Shown here in pieces: positions 29,833 to 40,145 of a stretch of 64,000 nucleotides of DNA (within the stretch, counting starts at the first letter, position 1; every line of letters begins with the position of its first letter). The stretch is from positions 1 to 64,000 of the forward strand of contig NZ_JACCDD010000007.1 in NCBI RefSeq assembly GCF_013415115.1, in the 5' to 3' direction. The notes under the pieces were generated by a model. That model had not been told where the DNA came from and did not search any database. It saw nothing but the letters and a program-made list of their open reading frames with translations. The DNA is from Vreelandella zhaodongensis (GTDB taxonomy: Bacteria; Pseudomonadota; Gammaproteobacteria; Pseudomonadales; Halomonadaceae). Made by a program: the position numbers and the translations under genes.

Positions 29833-31347
29833 TTACTGTGTGTTCGAATCCGATACGCCATCGTCTTCAAACCAGGGCGCACGGGCAGTCATGATCAGTG
29901 CCGCTGCGCGCGCTTCGTCCAACTCCTCGATATCGACCAGATCGTCGACAGACTGCTCGGCGAGATCTTCCATGGTGACAATGCCCCGGCTAGCCAGAAT
30001 GAAGGCCAGGTGGCGCTCCATACCGTCCATATCCAGCAAGTCTTGTGCTGGCTGAGCACCATCTAGCGCTTCCTCCGAGGCAATAGCCATCGTCAGCAGC
30101 TCGTCTTTCGCTCGTGCACGCAGCTCTTCCACCAAATCTTCATCGAACTCTTCGATTTCGAGCATTTCTTCCAGCGGCACGTAGGCAACTTCTTCCAGGG
30201 TGGTAAACCCTTCTTCTACTAATAGGCGGGCAACATCTTCGTCCACTTCTAGGTGCTGAACGAAGGAATCCACCAGGCTATCAATTTCCTGCTCACGCTT
30301 AGACTCAGCTTCATCTTCAGTCATCACGTTGATACGCCAGCCGGTTAGCTCAGAGGCCAAGCGCACGTTCTGACCACTACGGCCAATGGCCTGAGCCAGA
30401 TTATCCTGAGCAACGGCGACGTCCATTGCATGAGCATCTTCGTCAACTAGGATAGACGCCACATCGGCAGGAGCCATGGCATTAATCACCAACTGAGCGG
30501 GGTTGTCGTCCCACAGCACGATATCAACACGCTCATTCTGCAGCTCTGACGACACCGCCTGCACGCGAGACCCACGCATACCGACACATGCCCCAACAGG
30601 GTCAATACGGCGGTCGTTGGTCTTAACGGCGATTTTGGCCCGTGAGCCCGGATCGCGCGCCGCGCCTTTAATTTCAATTAGCTGTTCGGCAATTTCCGGC
30701 ACTTCAATTTTGAACAGTTCAATGATGAACTCAGGACAGGTACGTGACAGCTGTAGCTGTGCACCGCGCGCCTCTGGATCAACCTTCACCAACAATGCGC
30801 GTACCCGCTCATTCATACGGTAGCGCTCACCGTGGATCATTTCGTTACGCGGCAAGAACGCTTCGGCGTTTTCACCTAGGTCAATGATCAGGCCATCACG
30901 TGTCGTCTTTTTGACAATACCCGCAACCAATTCGCCTTCACGGTCGGCGTACTGACGAACGACTTCAGCACGTTCGGCTTCACGCACCTTTTGGACGATG
31001 ACCTGCTTTGCCGTTTGCGCAGCAATACGGCCAAACACAGCGTTTTCAATTTTGTGCTCAACCACATCGCCAAGCTTAAGCGGCGGATCACGCTGCTCGG
31101 CAATGGTCTCTTTAATTTCGTAATCTGGCGTTTCGAATTCGTCGTCTTCGACCACGGTCCAATAACGAAACGTGTCATAATCGCCAGTACGACGATCAAT
31201 ATGCACGCGCACGTTGGCTTCTTCTTGATCAAAGCGCTTACGTGATGCGCTCGCCAATGCGGCTTCTACCGCTTCAAAAATAACATCGCGGGGGACGCCT
31301 TTTTCGTTAGAGATCGCGTCCACGACCATTAAAATTTCTTTACTCAT
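29833..31347 (-). CDS. nusA: Transcription termination/antitermination protein NusA
   Basis: RNA polymerase elongation factor that acts in pausing, termination and rRNA antitermination. The 504-residue protein has an N-terminal polymerase-binding domain ([17 protein letters not shown]), an S1 domain ([21 protein letters not shown]), two KH domains ([14 protein letters not shown] and [17 protein letters not shown]), and two acidic C-terminal repeats typical of gammaproteobacteria ([16 protein letters not shown] and [16 protein letters not shown]). Order rimP-nusA-infB is standard. Confidence 0.98.
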   Translation of the reverse strand: MSKEILMVVDAISNEKGVPRDVIFEAVEAALASASRKRFDQEEANVRVHIDRRTGDYDTFRYWTVVEDDEFETPDYEIKETIAEQRDPPLKLGDVVEHKIENAVFGRIAAQTAKQVIVQKVREAERAEVVRQYADREGELVAGIVKKTTRDGLIIDLGENAEAFLPRNEMIHGERYRMNERVRALLVKVDPEARGAQLQLSRTCPEFIIELFKIEVPEIAEQLIEIKGAARDPGSRAKIAVKTNDRRIDPVGACVGMRGSRVQAVSSELQNERVDIVLWDDNPAQLVINAMAPADVASILVDEDAHAMDVAVAQDNLAQAIGRSGQNVRLASELTGWRINVMTEDEAESKREQEIDSLVDSFVQHLEVDEDVARLLVEEGFTTLEEVAYVPLEEMLEIEEFDEDLVEELRARAKDELLTMAIASEEALDGAQPAQDLLDMDGMERHLAFILASRGIVTMEDLAEQSVDDLVDIEELDEARAAALIMTARAPWFEDDGVSDSNTQ

Positions 31348-31417
31348 GCGTTTGCCTCGCCAGAAAACCTGTCCTTTTGTGCATCATCCCGGCAGCCTGC
31401 CGGAAGGCGCCACCCGT

Positions 31418-31879
31418 TTATTCGTCGAACTGCGGGACAACATGCGCAGAATCGATGCTTTCAATAGGAAAGCAGTACTCTTCGCCATCCAGTTGTAGCA
31501 GTACTTCATCCCCTTCAACACCAGCGAGAAGACCTTGGTACTTACGCCGTCCGTCAAAAGCCGTGCGCAACTTGAGCGCAACATGATGGCCTTGATAACG
31601 AATAAAGTGATCCAGGGTATATAAGGGGCGCGCCATGCCGGGCGATGAAACTTCCAGTCGGTATTCACCGGGAATGGGGTCTTCGACGTCCATGATGGCA
31701 CTGACTTGGCGACTAATATCAGCGCAGTCTTCCACGCTGACGCCGCTTTCGCGTTCGATATAGATCACCAGCCGCGAATGCTTGCCCTGGGAAATATGGT
31801 CGACACCCCACAGTTCAAACCCCATGGCGGCTACGACAGGTTCAATCAGCGCGTGAAGCGCAGCGTGTTTTGTGGCCAC
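31418..31879 (-). CDS. rimP: Ribosome maturation factor RimP
   Basis: Needed for 30S subunit maturation. 153 residues: an N-terminal alpha/beta domain with HALIEPVVAAMGFELWGVDH and the motif SPGMARPL, and a C-terminal SH3-like domain. I chose the GTG at 31879, which has AGGAG eight bases upstream and aligns with the family; ATG codons farther upstream (to 32032) would read through the intergenic terminator region. First protein gene of the rimP-nusA-infB-rbfA-truB operon, about 150 bases after a terminator that follows the tRNA genes. Confidence 0.95.
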   Translation of the reverse strand: MATKHAALHALIEPVVAAMGFELWGVDHISQGKHSRLVIYIERESGVSVEDCADISRQVSAIMDVEDPIPGEYRLEVSSPGMARPLYTLDHFIRYQGHHVALKLRTAFDGRRKYQGLLAGVEGDEVLLQLDGEEYCFPIESIDSAHVVPQFDE

Positions 31880-32031
31880 AGACAAAGCTCCTATAGCCGT
31901 TGCATCAGGCACCTGGCCAGGAGTTGAGTGAAAAGCTAGGTGGCTGATTGGCGTTACCCGGAAATGTGTCTCTGGCAACTCGGAAGACATCCGCTCTTGA
32001 GACACTCTTGGCTCGCGAAAAGCTACTAACA

Positions 32032-32059
32032 AAAAGCCCCTTCACAGGAAGGGGCTTTT
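32032..32059 (-). terminator. Terminator/attenuator between tRNA-fMet and rimP
   Basis: Perfect stem AAAAGCCCCTTC (32032-32043) with GAAGGGGCTTTT (32048-32059), four-base loop, T-rich on both strands. It should end tRNA transcripts and limit read-through into rimP-nusA. Confidence 0.9.
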
Positions 32060-32162
32060 CGAAAGAAACCTGTAATACCACTTTAGCAACATGCTGCGAG
32101 CGTATCGCTGGATGAATATAGGAAACAACGGTATATTCAATCACTTTCATGCTACTAGAAGA

Positions 32163-32239
<77 letters not shown>

Positions 32240-32379
32240 TCAATCTAGGTCGACGATAATAGACACTTGAACCACTTTAGTCAAGGACTCTTTTTTCGTC
32301 TCAGGTGCCAACCCCTACTTTCTTTTACAAAAGCTTCTTTGGCTAAAACTCTGGGAAGCTGGCGAGCCAGCGAAACAGA

Positions 32380-32466
32380 TGGTGCCGAAGGCGGGACTTG
32401 AACCCGCACGACCATACGGTCACTACCCCCTCAAGATAGCGTGTCTACCAATTCCACCACTTCGGC
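32380..32466 (-). tRNA. tRNA-Leu (GAG)
   Basis: 87-base class II tRNA with a long variable arm. The acceptor GCCGAAG pairs with CTTCGGC, followed by A and encoded CCA. The anticodon GAG is in CTTGAGG. It lies between secG and tRNA-fMet, the standard Pseudomonas-type order. Confidence 0.95.
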
Positions 32467-32500
32467 ATCAGGGGAGACTAAAGGAAGCGACATCAATATG

Positions 32501-32860
32501 TTACTCGCTGCTTTCCTCTAGCACTGGCGCGGTATTATCCATACTTGCAGGACTGTCGTCAAGCGTTGGAATGTTGCGCTGCTGCTCGATAAGGAGAGAG
32601 TCTGGGATACCTGCTTCTGGGGCTTGGCCCGCCTGGGTTGCAAAGTACGCTAACGCCATTGAGGTAACGAAAAAGCTCGCCGCCAAAAATGCTGTCGTAC
32701 GGGATAAAAAATTACCGCTGCCCCGCGACCCAAAGACCGTTTGCGATGCGCCGCCACCAAAGGCAGCACCTGCATCGGCTCCTTTCCCCTGCTGTAGCAG
32801 AATGAGCACAACCAAGGCGACCGCAATCACCACGTGAACCATAAGAATTGCAACTTGCAT
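32501..32860 (-). CDS. secG: Preprotein translocase subunit SecG
   Basis: Small inner-membrane subunit of SecYEG. 119 residues: membrane segment 1 (about residues 3-22), the conserved cytoplasmic loop LLQQGKGADAGAAFGGGASQTVFGS, and membrane segment 2 (about 55-72). A hydrophilic tail of about 45 residues is acidic and Pro/Ser-containing. I chose MQVAILM at 32860 with CAGGA upstream; a longer frame overlaps tpiA. It follows tpiA by four bases and precedes tRNA-Leu. Confidence 0.95.
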   Translation of the reverse strand: MQVAILMVHVVIAVALVVLILLQQGKGADAGAAFGGGASQTVFGSRGSGNFLSRTTAFLAASFFVTSMALAYFATQAGQAPEAGIPDSLLIEQQRNIPTLDDSPASMDNTAPVLEESSE

Positions 32861-32864
32861 GGAA

Positions 32865-33614
32865 TTATCCTGCTGACTGACAAATGGCGTAAAATTCATC
32901 GGTTTTGAGCGAAGCACCGCCCACTAAACCGCCGTCGATATCCGGCTGGGCGAGTAGCTCAGCCGCATTGCTTGCATTCATACTGCCGCCGTAAAGCAGC
33001 TTAAGCTGTTCGGCCAGCGTTTTATCAAACCCTGCTTGGTAGGCACGAATACCAGCCATGACTTCCTGGGCCTGCTCAGGAGTAGCGGTTCGCCCCGTAC
33101 CAATTGCCCATACGGGCTCATAGGCAATGACCACCTTCAATCGTTGCGCTGGCTCTAAGCGCGCCATCGCATACCCCACCTGACGAAGCACGACATCCAT
33201 GGTGCTGCCCGCATCTCGCTCTTCTAGGGTTTCGCCAACGCAAAGAATAGGCGTTAGGCCAACATCAAGAGCCGCTACCAAACGGTCAAACACCTGCTCA
33301 TCACGTTCTTGATAAAGCTGACGACGCTCGGAGTGACCTGCCAACACATAGGACACACCAAACTCTTTAAGCATACGCCCACTAATTTCGCCCGTGTGTG
33401 CGCCCGAGTGTTGCGGATTGAGCGTTTGCGCCCCCAACTGCAGCGGCGTGTTTTGGAAGGCATTGCGTGCAGCTTCCAAATAGGGAAACGGCGGAATCAC
33501 CACAACATCAACATTAGCAGGCAGCTTAGCCGCCTCGAAGGCGTCTCCAAATGCTTCAATCAACGCTGCGGAACCGTTCATCTTCCAGTTACCGGCAATT
33601 AATGGCGTACGCAT
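32865..33614 (-). CDS. tpiA: Triosephosphate isomerase
   Basis: Interconverts dihydroxyacetone phosphate and glyceraldehyde-3-phosphate. TIM barrel of 249 residues with catalytic residues in GNWKMNG (Lys), LAGHSERR (His) and AYEPVWAIGTG (Glu), and the phosphate-binding YGGSMNASNAAEL. Order glmM-tpiA-secG is conserved. A 105-base gap separates it from glmM. Confidence 0.98.
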   Translation of the reverse strand: MRTPLIAGNWKMNGSAALIEAFGDAFEAAKLPANVDVVVIPPFPYLEAARNAFQNTPLQLGAQTLNPQHSGAHTGEISGRMLKEFGVSYVLAGHSERRQLYQERDEQVFDRLVAALDVGLTPILCVGETLEERDAGSTMDVVLRQVGYAMARLEPAQRLKVVIAYEPVWAIGTGRTATPEQAQEVMAGIRAYQAGFDKTLAEQLKLLYGGSMNASNAAELLAQPDIDGGLVGGASLKTDEFYAICQSAG

Positions 33615-33719
33615 CGATTATCCTCACTCAAGGTGGAGCGAAATGGTATAGGAGCGGCCTTGTCAAGACAACCGCTGTGATATACACAACGTCATTTGCA
33701 AGCCGCTTTATTAGACAGA

Positions 33720-35069
33720 CTAGCCAAGCAGCTCTTTTACCTGCTCCGCAAGTTTACTGGCTAAGCGATCCACATCGAGGTGGGCGCGACCCTCGACCAT
33801 CACACGAATAAGCGGCTCGGTACCTGATGGACGAAGCAGAACGCGCCCCTGATCACCCAGCTCTGCTTCAAGTGCTGCGACCGCTTCTTGTAGTGGCTGA
33901 GCCCCCATCACGTCCTTAGCATTCGTACCTGCAGGCAACCTTACATTAATTAATGACTGCGGCACTTTTTCCAGACCTTTGAGCAACGTAAGTAGCGGCT
34001 TTCGCTCACGCACCATCAGCGCCAATACCTGCAACGCTGACACAACGCCATCACCCGTCGTTTGAACATGCCCACAAACAATATGGCCTGACGATTCACC
34101 ACCCAGCTCCCAGCCATTGGCAGCCATCATTTCCATCACAAAGCGATCACCTACCTTGGCGCGCTGAAAAGGAATCCCCAGCCTTTCTAGCGCCATGGCA
34201 AGACCAAAGTTACTCATCAACGTACCGACGACGCCACCCTGCAGCAGACCGCGCTCATGACGGTCTCTGGCAATCAAATATAAAATATCGTCGCCATCTA
34301 CCTCTCGGCCATCGGCATCTACCAACAGAACCCGATCACCATCACCATCAAAGGCAATGCCTAGATCAGCACCCTGCTGAATTACTGCCGCACGTAGCGC
34401 GGCCGGATGAGTAGAGCCTACGTGGTGGTTGATATTTAACCCGTCTGGGGCCGCACCAATAACGCTAACATCAGCACCCAGCTCACGAAAAACGTTAGGC
34501 GCAATGTGATAGGTCGCTCCATGGGCACAATCCAGTACAACTTTTAACCCATGCAGACTCAAGCGATCAGGCAGTGTGGACTTACAAAATTCTATATAGC
34601 GCCCAGCCGCATCATCAATACGTGTTGCCTTACCCAACTGAGCGGCGCTGGCCGTGGTCAGCGGCGCATCGAGCATCGCCTCGATACGATCCTCAATTTC
34701 ATCGGGTAGCTTTTTGCCCTCAGCAGAAAAGAACTTAATGCCATTATCGTCAAAAGCGTTATGAGACGCCGAGATAACAATACCGGCGTCTGCCCGAAAG
34801 GTGCGGGTTAAATAAGCAATGCCCGGGGTCGGCATTGGCCCCAAAAGCGAAACATCAACGCCTGCGGCGGAAAGACCTGCCTCAAGCGCGGACTCAAACA
34901 TATAGCCTGAGATCCGTGTGTCTTTACCAATCAGAACCCGTGTACGGCCTTTTTCACGGCGCAGCACCTGACCTGCTGCCCACCCAAGCTTGAGCATAAA
35001 ATCAGCGGTAATCGGCGATTGACCCACTGTGCCACGAATACCATCAGTACCAAAATAACGTCTTGTCAT
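33720..35069 (-). CDS. glmM: Phosphoglucosamine mutase
   Basis: Converts glucosamine-6-phosphate to glucosamine-1-phosphate for cell-wall precursor synthesis. It has 449 residues with the phospho-Ser loop [17 protein letters not shown], the metal-binding FDGDGDRVL, the sugar-binding GGESSGH and the C-terminal [12 protein letters not shown] phosphate site. Its ATG overlaps the folP stop by four bases, so the two genes are coupled. Confidence 0.98.
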   Translation of the reverse strand: MTRRYFGTDGIRGTVGQSPITADFMLKLGWAAGQVLRREKGRTRVLIGKDTRISGYMFESALEAGLSAAGVDVSLLGPMPTPGIAYLTRTFRADAGIVISASHNAFDDNGIKFFSAEGKKLPDEIEDRIEAMLDAPLTTASAAQLGKATRIDDAAGRYIEFCKSTLPDRLSLHGLKVVLDCAHGATYHIAPNVFRELGADVSVIGAAPDGLNINHHVGSTHPAALRAAVIQQGADLGIAFDGDGDRVLLVDADGREVDGDDILYLIARDRHERGLLQGGVVGTLMSNFGLAMALERLGIPFQRAKVGDRFVMEMMAANGWELGGESSGHIVCGHVQTTGDGVVSALQVLALMVRERKPLLTLLKGLEKVPQSLINVRLPAGTNAKDVMGAQPLQEAVAALEAELGDQGRVLLRPSGTEPLIRVMVEGRAHLDVDRLASKLAEQVKELLG

Positions 35070-35983
35070 GAAGTGATTTCCTTATTCATTGGCGTTTCAC
35101 AGCCTTCTTGAAGCACCGCCCAGGCCATATTAACGGCATCTACCGTAGGGCCAACATCATGGACACGCAAAATATTCGCACCGCGCTCTACGGCCATGGC
35201 CGCCAACGCCAGCCCGCCTGACAAACGCTCTTCTACAGGGCGGCCAAGCACTTTACCTATCATGCTTTTGCGCGACATACCAACCAATAACGGAAGCTCT
35301 AGCGCTTGTAAAGCATCCATATATTTCAGTAAGCGCAAATTGTGCTCTATGGTTTTACCAAAGCCAAAACCAGGATCGATAAGCAAACGGTGGCGACGAA
35401 GTCCCGCTGCGTCACAAGCTGCCACACGCTCTGCCAGGTAAGCGGCAACAGCATTTTCTACTGGCTGGTCGTAACTGGGCGACTGCTGCATATCTTGCGG
35501 CTCCCCCTGCCGATGCATCAAACACACCGGCAAACCACTGTTGGCCGCTGCACCAAGTGCGCCTTCGCGCTCGAGCGCGCGCACATCATTAATCATACCA
35601 GCACCTAACGCGCATGCTTCTCGCATCACCTCAGGACTACTGGTGTCGACCGAAACAAGCGCATCCAATTCGCGCACCAACGCCTCAATCACGGGCGCCA
35701 CGCGATCTAACTCCTCTTGCGCAGACACAGGGCTGGCACCAGGGCGAGTCGATTCCCCCCCCACATCGATCATTGCGGCACCTTCAGCCAGCATACGCTC
35801 AGCATGACGCAGCGCGCTATCCAGCCCAATATGCTGCCCACCATCAGAAAAAGAGTCAGGGGTAACATTGAGGATACCCATTACCCTGGGGAACGAGAGA
35901 TCTAGCGAGTGACGTCCACAACGCAAATGAAATGCGCTATCCGCGTCCCGCAATGAGGGTGAAAATTCATCGATCGGTTTCAT
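35066..35983 (-). CDS. folP: Dihydropteroate synthase
   Basis: Condenses p-aminobenzoate with the pterin pyrophosphate made by FolK; target of sulfonamides. TIM barrel of 305 residues with [26 protein letters not shown], the NDVRALE segment, and [16 protein letters not shown]. The start MKPIDEF at 35983 is chosen; an in-frame ATG nine codons upstream is possible. In Pseudomonas and E. coli folP directly follows ftsH; here an ABC transporter operon of about 7 kb separates the two. Confidence 0.96.
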   Translation of the reverse strand: MKPIDEFSPSLRDADSAFHLRCGRHSLDLSFPRVMGILNVTPDSFSDGGQHIGLDSALRHAERMLAEGAAMIDVGGESTRPGASPVSAQEELDRVAPVIEALVRELDALVSVDTSSPEVMREACALGAGMINDVRALEREGALGAAANSGLPVCLMHRQGEPQDMQQSPSYDQPVENAVAAYLAERVAACDAAGLRRHRLLIDPGFGFGKTIEHNLRLLKYMDALQALELPLLVGMSRKSMIGKVLGRPVEERLSGGLALAAMAVERGANILRVHDVGPTVDAVNMAWAVLQEGCETPMNKEITS

Positions 35984-36036
35984 GTTGCGGCCTGATAAAA
36001 AAGAAAACATGACGGCTTAATTTATACACAGCATAA

Positions 36037-36064
36037 CAAAAAGGCGCCCCGTAATGGGGCGCCT
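36037..36064 (-). terminator. Terminator of the ABC transporter operon
   Basis: Stem AGGCGCCCC (36042-36050) with GGGGCGCCT (36056-36064) and, on the minus strand, a run of five T. It lies 45 bases after the ATPase stop and about 55 bases before the folP start. Confidence 0.92.
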
Positions 36065-36108
36065 GCAACGATGCGACTAGAGAAACTGCTAGCACGATTA
36101 CGTCACCT

Positions 36109-38412
36109 CTAAGGTGGGTCATAAAGGTAGCAAGCCACCTCATGCTCCTTGGCAATCAACTGCCGCGTTGGCGATTGTTGAGCATCGAACTGTACAAGCA
36201 GGCACCTGTCTTGCGCATCGACTCGCGCCGCCTCCCAAAGAGAGGCATGCTTGGCCGAAAGCACCGCCTGTAACTCATCACGCGCGGCGGCTTCCGTGGC
36301 CTCTTCCGTCAGCGCCAACTGGGCCGACAACCCTGTCACACTGACACCCGCCAACTGGTGAAGCTCACCTCCTCGAATGCGCCACTCACTCATTGCCGTT
36401 GCCACATCACGTCCCTCCCAGCCACAGCAGGGCATCGCTTTGGGGCAGCGCGTATGAAAATGGCAGCCATTTGGCGGTTCTACGGCGCTTGGAATCTCAC
36501 CGGCACTCTCTAGCGGGGCTTTGAATACCGAGGGGTCTGGCTCAGGACTAGCGTCCAGCAACAATTGTGTGTAGGGGTGTTTACGCTCACGAATCAGTGT
36601 ATCCGTAGGGCCTACTTCTACGATTTCACCGAGGTACATGATGGCCGTTCGATCCGCCACATAACGAATCGTGGGCAAGTCATGGCTAACGTAGACAAAT
36701 GAAATTCCCAGTTCATTGCGGAAGCGCCGCATCAGGTTGAGCACCCCGGCTCGAATCGACACATCCAGCATTGAGACCGGTTCGTCGGCCACCATAAAGC
36801 GCGGCTCCAGGACAATGCCTCGCGCAATGGCTACCCGCTGCCGCTGCCCGCCAGAGAGTTCGTGGGGGAAGCGTTCCTGATAGGCACTAGCCGGCTTTAG
36901 ACCCGCGCGCTCCAGCGACTCAACCACACGTTTTTCTAACTCGTCACCCTCGGCAAGCTTATGAATAATCAGCGGCTCGGCGACAATATCGTAGATTGTA
37001 AAACGCGGATTAAGCGTTTGGTACGGGTCCTGAAAGATCATCTGGGCGCTGCGCCGGAAGGCTTTCAGCTCACTCCCTTTTAGCGTTGCGATGTTCTTAC
37101 CATCAAAACGAATTTCGCCTGCGGTGGCATCCTGGAGACGAACCAGCATCTCACCCGCGGTCGTTTTACCTGACCCAGATTCACCCGCAAGCCCTAGGAT
37201 TTCGCCTTCACGTAGCTCGAAGTCGATATCATCAACGGCATGCACCTTGCGCTCTTGGCGCTTGCGACCAAAGCCTTCAAAAAAGCCCTGCTCCACGGGA
37301 AAGTGCTTCTTTAACCCCTGCACTTCAAGCAGCGGTATCTCGCTCATACGCCGTTCAAGACTACCCGCGCCCTGCACCTGTTCGCCTAGACGCTCACCGG
37401 CGATTTGCCAAGTATCATTCTTGGCCGCCTGCTGACGAAACTCCGACGCCTGCTCAGGGTAATGGCAAGCAGCCTGCCGCCCCTCTCCTACATGCGTTAA
37501 CACCGGGGTTTCCTCGCTGCAGTGCTGGGTGGCAAACGGGCAGCGCTCAGCAAAGCGACAGCCCGCAGGCGGGTTGAGCAAATCTGGTGGGCTACCCGGA
37601 ATCGAGATCAACTCTTTCTGCGCCCCCTCCAATGTAGGAAAGGCATTTGTCAGCCCCATGGTGTAGGGATGAAAAGGTGACGCAAATACCTCTCGTACCG
37701 GCCCTGTCTCCATAATGTGCCCCCCATACATCACCGCCACTCGGTCACAGGTCTGAACGACCACGGAGATGTCGTGGGTAATAAAGATCAGCGCCAAGCC
37801 GCGCTCACGGCGTAGCTTCGTCAGGCGAGATAAAATCTGCGCTTGAGTCACCACGTCCAGTGCCGTCGTTGGCTCATCCGCCACGATCAGCTGAGGGTCC
37901 AGTGCTAGTGCCATGGCAATCACGGCACGCTGCTTCATACCACCACTCATTTCGTGTGGATAGGCAGAAAGCCGTCCAGGGTCAATCCCGACATCACGGA
38001 ATAACTGCTCGGCGTGAGCCCAGGCTTCTTTGCGGTTAATCTTGCGGTGCGCGCTCATGGCCTCAAGAATCTGGTCACCCACAGTATAAACTGGGTCCAG
38101 GGCATTCATAGCGGCCTGAGAGATCCAGGCAATCTCATCCCAACGCACCTTGCGCATGGCCTCGGGGTCGAGATTCAACAGATCCCGGCCCGCAAAATCA
38201 ATCCGCCCTTTGGGCACTAGGCCATTCGGTGGCAATAGGCGCAGCATCGCCTTGGCGGCGGTGGTTTTACCACACCCCGACTCACCCACCAGCCCCAGGG
38301 CTTCACCAGGTGCCAGATCAAAGCTTACGCCATCGACGGCCTGCACCGGGCCGGCCCCTGTTTGGTAGTGAATGGCCAGGTCATCGATGGTCAATAGTGG
38401 TTTTGTGGTCAT
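36109..38412 (-). CDS. Fused dual ATPase of peptide-type ABC transporter (DppD-DppF fusion)
   Basis: 767 residues containing two complete nucleotide-binding domains. Half 1 (about 1-335) has Walker A GESGCGKTT at 43-51, signature MSGGMKQR at 155-162 and Walker B LIVADEP, plus the C-terminal oligopeptide region with cysteines near 285, 291, 298 and 316. Half 2 (about 357-767) has Walker A GESGSGKTT at 410-418, signature LSGGQRQR at 519-526 and Walker B FMVADEP, then a Cys-bearing motif near 650-663. Known relatives use two separate ATPases (DppD, DppF); here a linker of about 25 residues joins them. The last 90 residues after 675 are not standard. The start overlaps the permease stop by four bases. 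Confidence 0.92.
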   Translation of the reverse strand: MTTKPLLTIDDLAIHYQTGAGPVQAVDGVSFDLAPGEALGLVGESGCGKTTAAKAMLRLLPPNGLVPKGRIDFAGRDLLNLDPEAMRKVRWDEIAWISQAAMNALDPVYTVGDQILEAMSAHRKINRKEAWAHAEQLFRDVGIDPGRLSAYPHEMSGGMKQRAVIAMALALDPQLIVADEPTTALDVVTQAQILSRLTKLRRERGLALIFITHDISVVVQTCDRVAVMYGGHIMETGPVREVFASPFHPYTMGLTNAFPTLEGAQKELISIPGSPPDLLNPPAGCRFAERCPFATQHCSEETPVLTHVGEGRQAACHYPEQASEFRQQAAKNDTWQIAGERLGEQVQGAGSLERRMSEIPLLEVQGLKKHFPVEQGFFEGFGRKRQERKVHAVDDIDFELREGEILGLAGESGSGKTTAGEMLVRLQDATAGEIRFDGKNIATLKGSELKAFRRSAQMIFQDPYQTLNPRFTIYDIVAEPLIIHKLAEGDELEKRVVESLERAGLKPASAYQERFPHELSGGQRQRVAIARGIVLEPRFMVADEPVSMLDVSIRAGVLNLMRRFRNELGISFVYVSHDLPTIRYVADRTAIMYLGEIVEVGPTDTLIRERKHPYTQLLLDASPEPDPSVFKAPLESAGEIPSAVEPPNGCHFHTRCPKAMPCCGWEGRDVATAMSEWRIRGGELHQLAGVSVTGLSAQLALTEEATEAAARDELQAVLSAKHASLWEAARVDAQDRCLLVQFDAQQSPTRQLIAKEHEVACYLYDPP

Positions 38413-40145
38413 CGACGTGCCCTCAATCGTGGATTAGCGACTAACTCGAGCGAGCGAGAGATGAAAAACACAGAGAGCACTGTGATCATAATCAGTAGAC
38501 CTGGCGGTAGATTCCACCACCACGCGTCGCGCCAGGCACCAGATAAGCGGGCGTTATGTAAAATACCACCCCAGGAGATCGACTGCGGCGGCCCTAGCCC
38601 CAAGAAGGACAGCGTGGCTTCCGCAATAATCGATACGCCAACAATAATTGCCAGCTCAAGGAATACCAGCGGCATCACGTTGGGGAAGATATGCAGATAC
38701 ATAATGCGCAGATCGGACGCCCCTGCCACACGCGCCGCTTTCACAAAAGGCCTTTCACGCAGACTCAGCACCTGGGAGCGGATCAGCCGCGCGACAGTTC
38801 GCCAAGTAAGCAGCGACACCGCAAGAATCACAATGAAAAGACTAGGCTCAAACAGCAGCACTAAAATGAGCGCAAAAGGCTCGAAGGGGATACCGTACAT
38901 GACATCCACTGTGCGCATTAACACTGTCTCAGTTCGGCCACGGAAGTACCCAGCCACTAACCCAACATTGGCACCAATCAAAACGACCAACGCCGCACCC
39001 AAAAAACCTACCAGCAGAGCAATCTGAGAGCCGTGGATGTTCTGGCTAAATAGGTCGCGCCCCAGGTGATCGGTACCAAACCAGTGCTCACCGCTCGGCG
39101 GTGCCAAGCGATTCACAAACCGATCGGAGCCGATAGCAAAGAAGCTATCTTCGGTGACCATTAATGCCCTTAAGTGGCGCTCTTCGTCACTGGGCACCAG
39201 CTGCCATTCGCCTCCTGGTTCACGCTCGAAGACAATACCGCTGCGGCCCACCGCGAACGCATGGCCCTCGTCGGTTATCCAACCAGCGCGCATGGCGCGG
39301 GAGTCCGGAGCACTCTGGCTCTGCCAGCGAGCCTGGGCACCCTCACGTACCAGCAAGGTTCCCCGCTCGCCAACAATCAGCCCCGCCCCGCTATCCGCAA
39401 TATGGATATGATTGAGTTCACGATTGCCGGGCAGCCTCTCCAGGCTCAGGCTATCGTCCTGGGGGTCAAGGCGGAGCGCTATACCACGGTCGCCGACCAG
39501 CCAGGCGCTTCCGTCTGTGTCCAGCGCCACCGAATTGAGTTCGAAGCCGCGACCCACTGGGCTCTCCAACGATGTCACCTCTCCGCTGACCAAGTTCAAT
39601 AGCCAGACCGTTTCGCCACCGCCCACCAACAGTGCTGTGTTGTCATCGCGCCAGGCGATGTCATTGACACTTAGCGGTTCGGGCATCTCAAAAGTCTGCC
39701 AGGTGTCGTCTGGGCTCCACAGCGCCACCGTACCTTGAGCGCCAGCCACCAGGGTTGCACCGTCTTCACGAATATTGACAGCGTTAAGCGTCGTGGTGAT
39801 AGGTGTATCGAGAGGCGACCAACCATCACCCGCATAGCGCCACACCACACCGTCGCGGCCTACTGCCATGCCTAGCCCATCACGGTAGTCGGCAGCATTA
39901 AGGGTGACTTCGCCGAGCGGTGAAGATGCCAACCAATGTACTTGGTCACCGTCGACGCTACGCATGAACAGCGAGCCCTCCTCGCGCTCGTTAACCGCCA
40001 GCGGCTCATGGGTGGATAGAAACGGCGCAAATAGCGCCATAGCGATAATCGACAGCAGCACGAAGAGACCCACGAGCGCCAGCCGATCGCCCAGGATGGC
40101 CTTTACAGGCTCCTGAGCACTTTTCAGAAATCGAGATCGGTTCAT
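38409..40145 (-). CDS. DppC-type ABC permease with inserted seven-repeat propeller domain
   Basis: 578 residues, nearly twice the usual 290-300. Membrane segment 1 is at about 22-42. Residues from about 56 to 347 are an insertion of WD/Ycf48-like repeats of about 40 residues, with recurring VGRDGVVW, AGAQGTVALW, VGDRGIALRL, VGERGTLLV, VGRSGIVFE turn motifs and Trp-ending strands. The normal DppC sequence resumes at PPSGEHWFGTDHLGRDLFS (349 on), with five more membrane segments and the EAA loop FVKAARVAGASDLRIMYLHIFPN. Since loop 1 is periplasmic, the propeller should face the binding protein. Start and stop overlap neighbours by four bases. Confidence 0.93.
   Translation of the reverse strand: MNRSRFLKSAQEPVKAILGDRLALVGLFVLLSIIAMALFAPFLSTHEPLAVNEREEGSLFMRSVDGDQVHWLASSPLGEVTLNAADYRDGLGMAVGRDGVVWRYAGDGWSPLDTPITTTLNAVNIREDGATLVAGAQGTVALWSPDDTWQTFEMPEPLSVNDIAWRDDNTALLVGGGETVWLLNLVSGEVTSLESPVGRGFELNSVALDTDGSAWLVGDRGIALRLDPQDDSLSLERLPGNRELNHIHIADSGAGLIVGERGTLLVREGAQARWQSQSAPDSRAMRAGWITDEGHAFAVGRSGIVFEREPGGEWQLVPSDEERHLRALMVTEDSFFAIGSDRFVNRLAPPSGEHWFGTDHLGRDLFSQNIHGSQIALLVGFLGAALVVLIGANVGLVAGYFRGRTETVLMRTVDVMYGIPFEPFALILVLLFEPSLFIVILAVSLLTWRTVARLIRSQVLSLRERPFVKAARVAGASDLRIMYLHIFPNVMPLVFLELAIIVGVSIIAEATLSFLGLGPPQSISWGGILHNARLSGAWRDAWWWNLPPGLLIMITVLSVFFISRSLELVANPRLRARR

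Noticed and set aside
36109..38412. Explanation of the dual ATPase as two genes joined by a sequencing error
   Set aside because: The frame is continuous through a linker of about 25 residues with normal coding composition; an internal Met at the start of half 2 exists but no stop precedes it.
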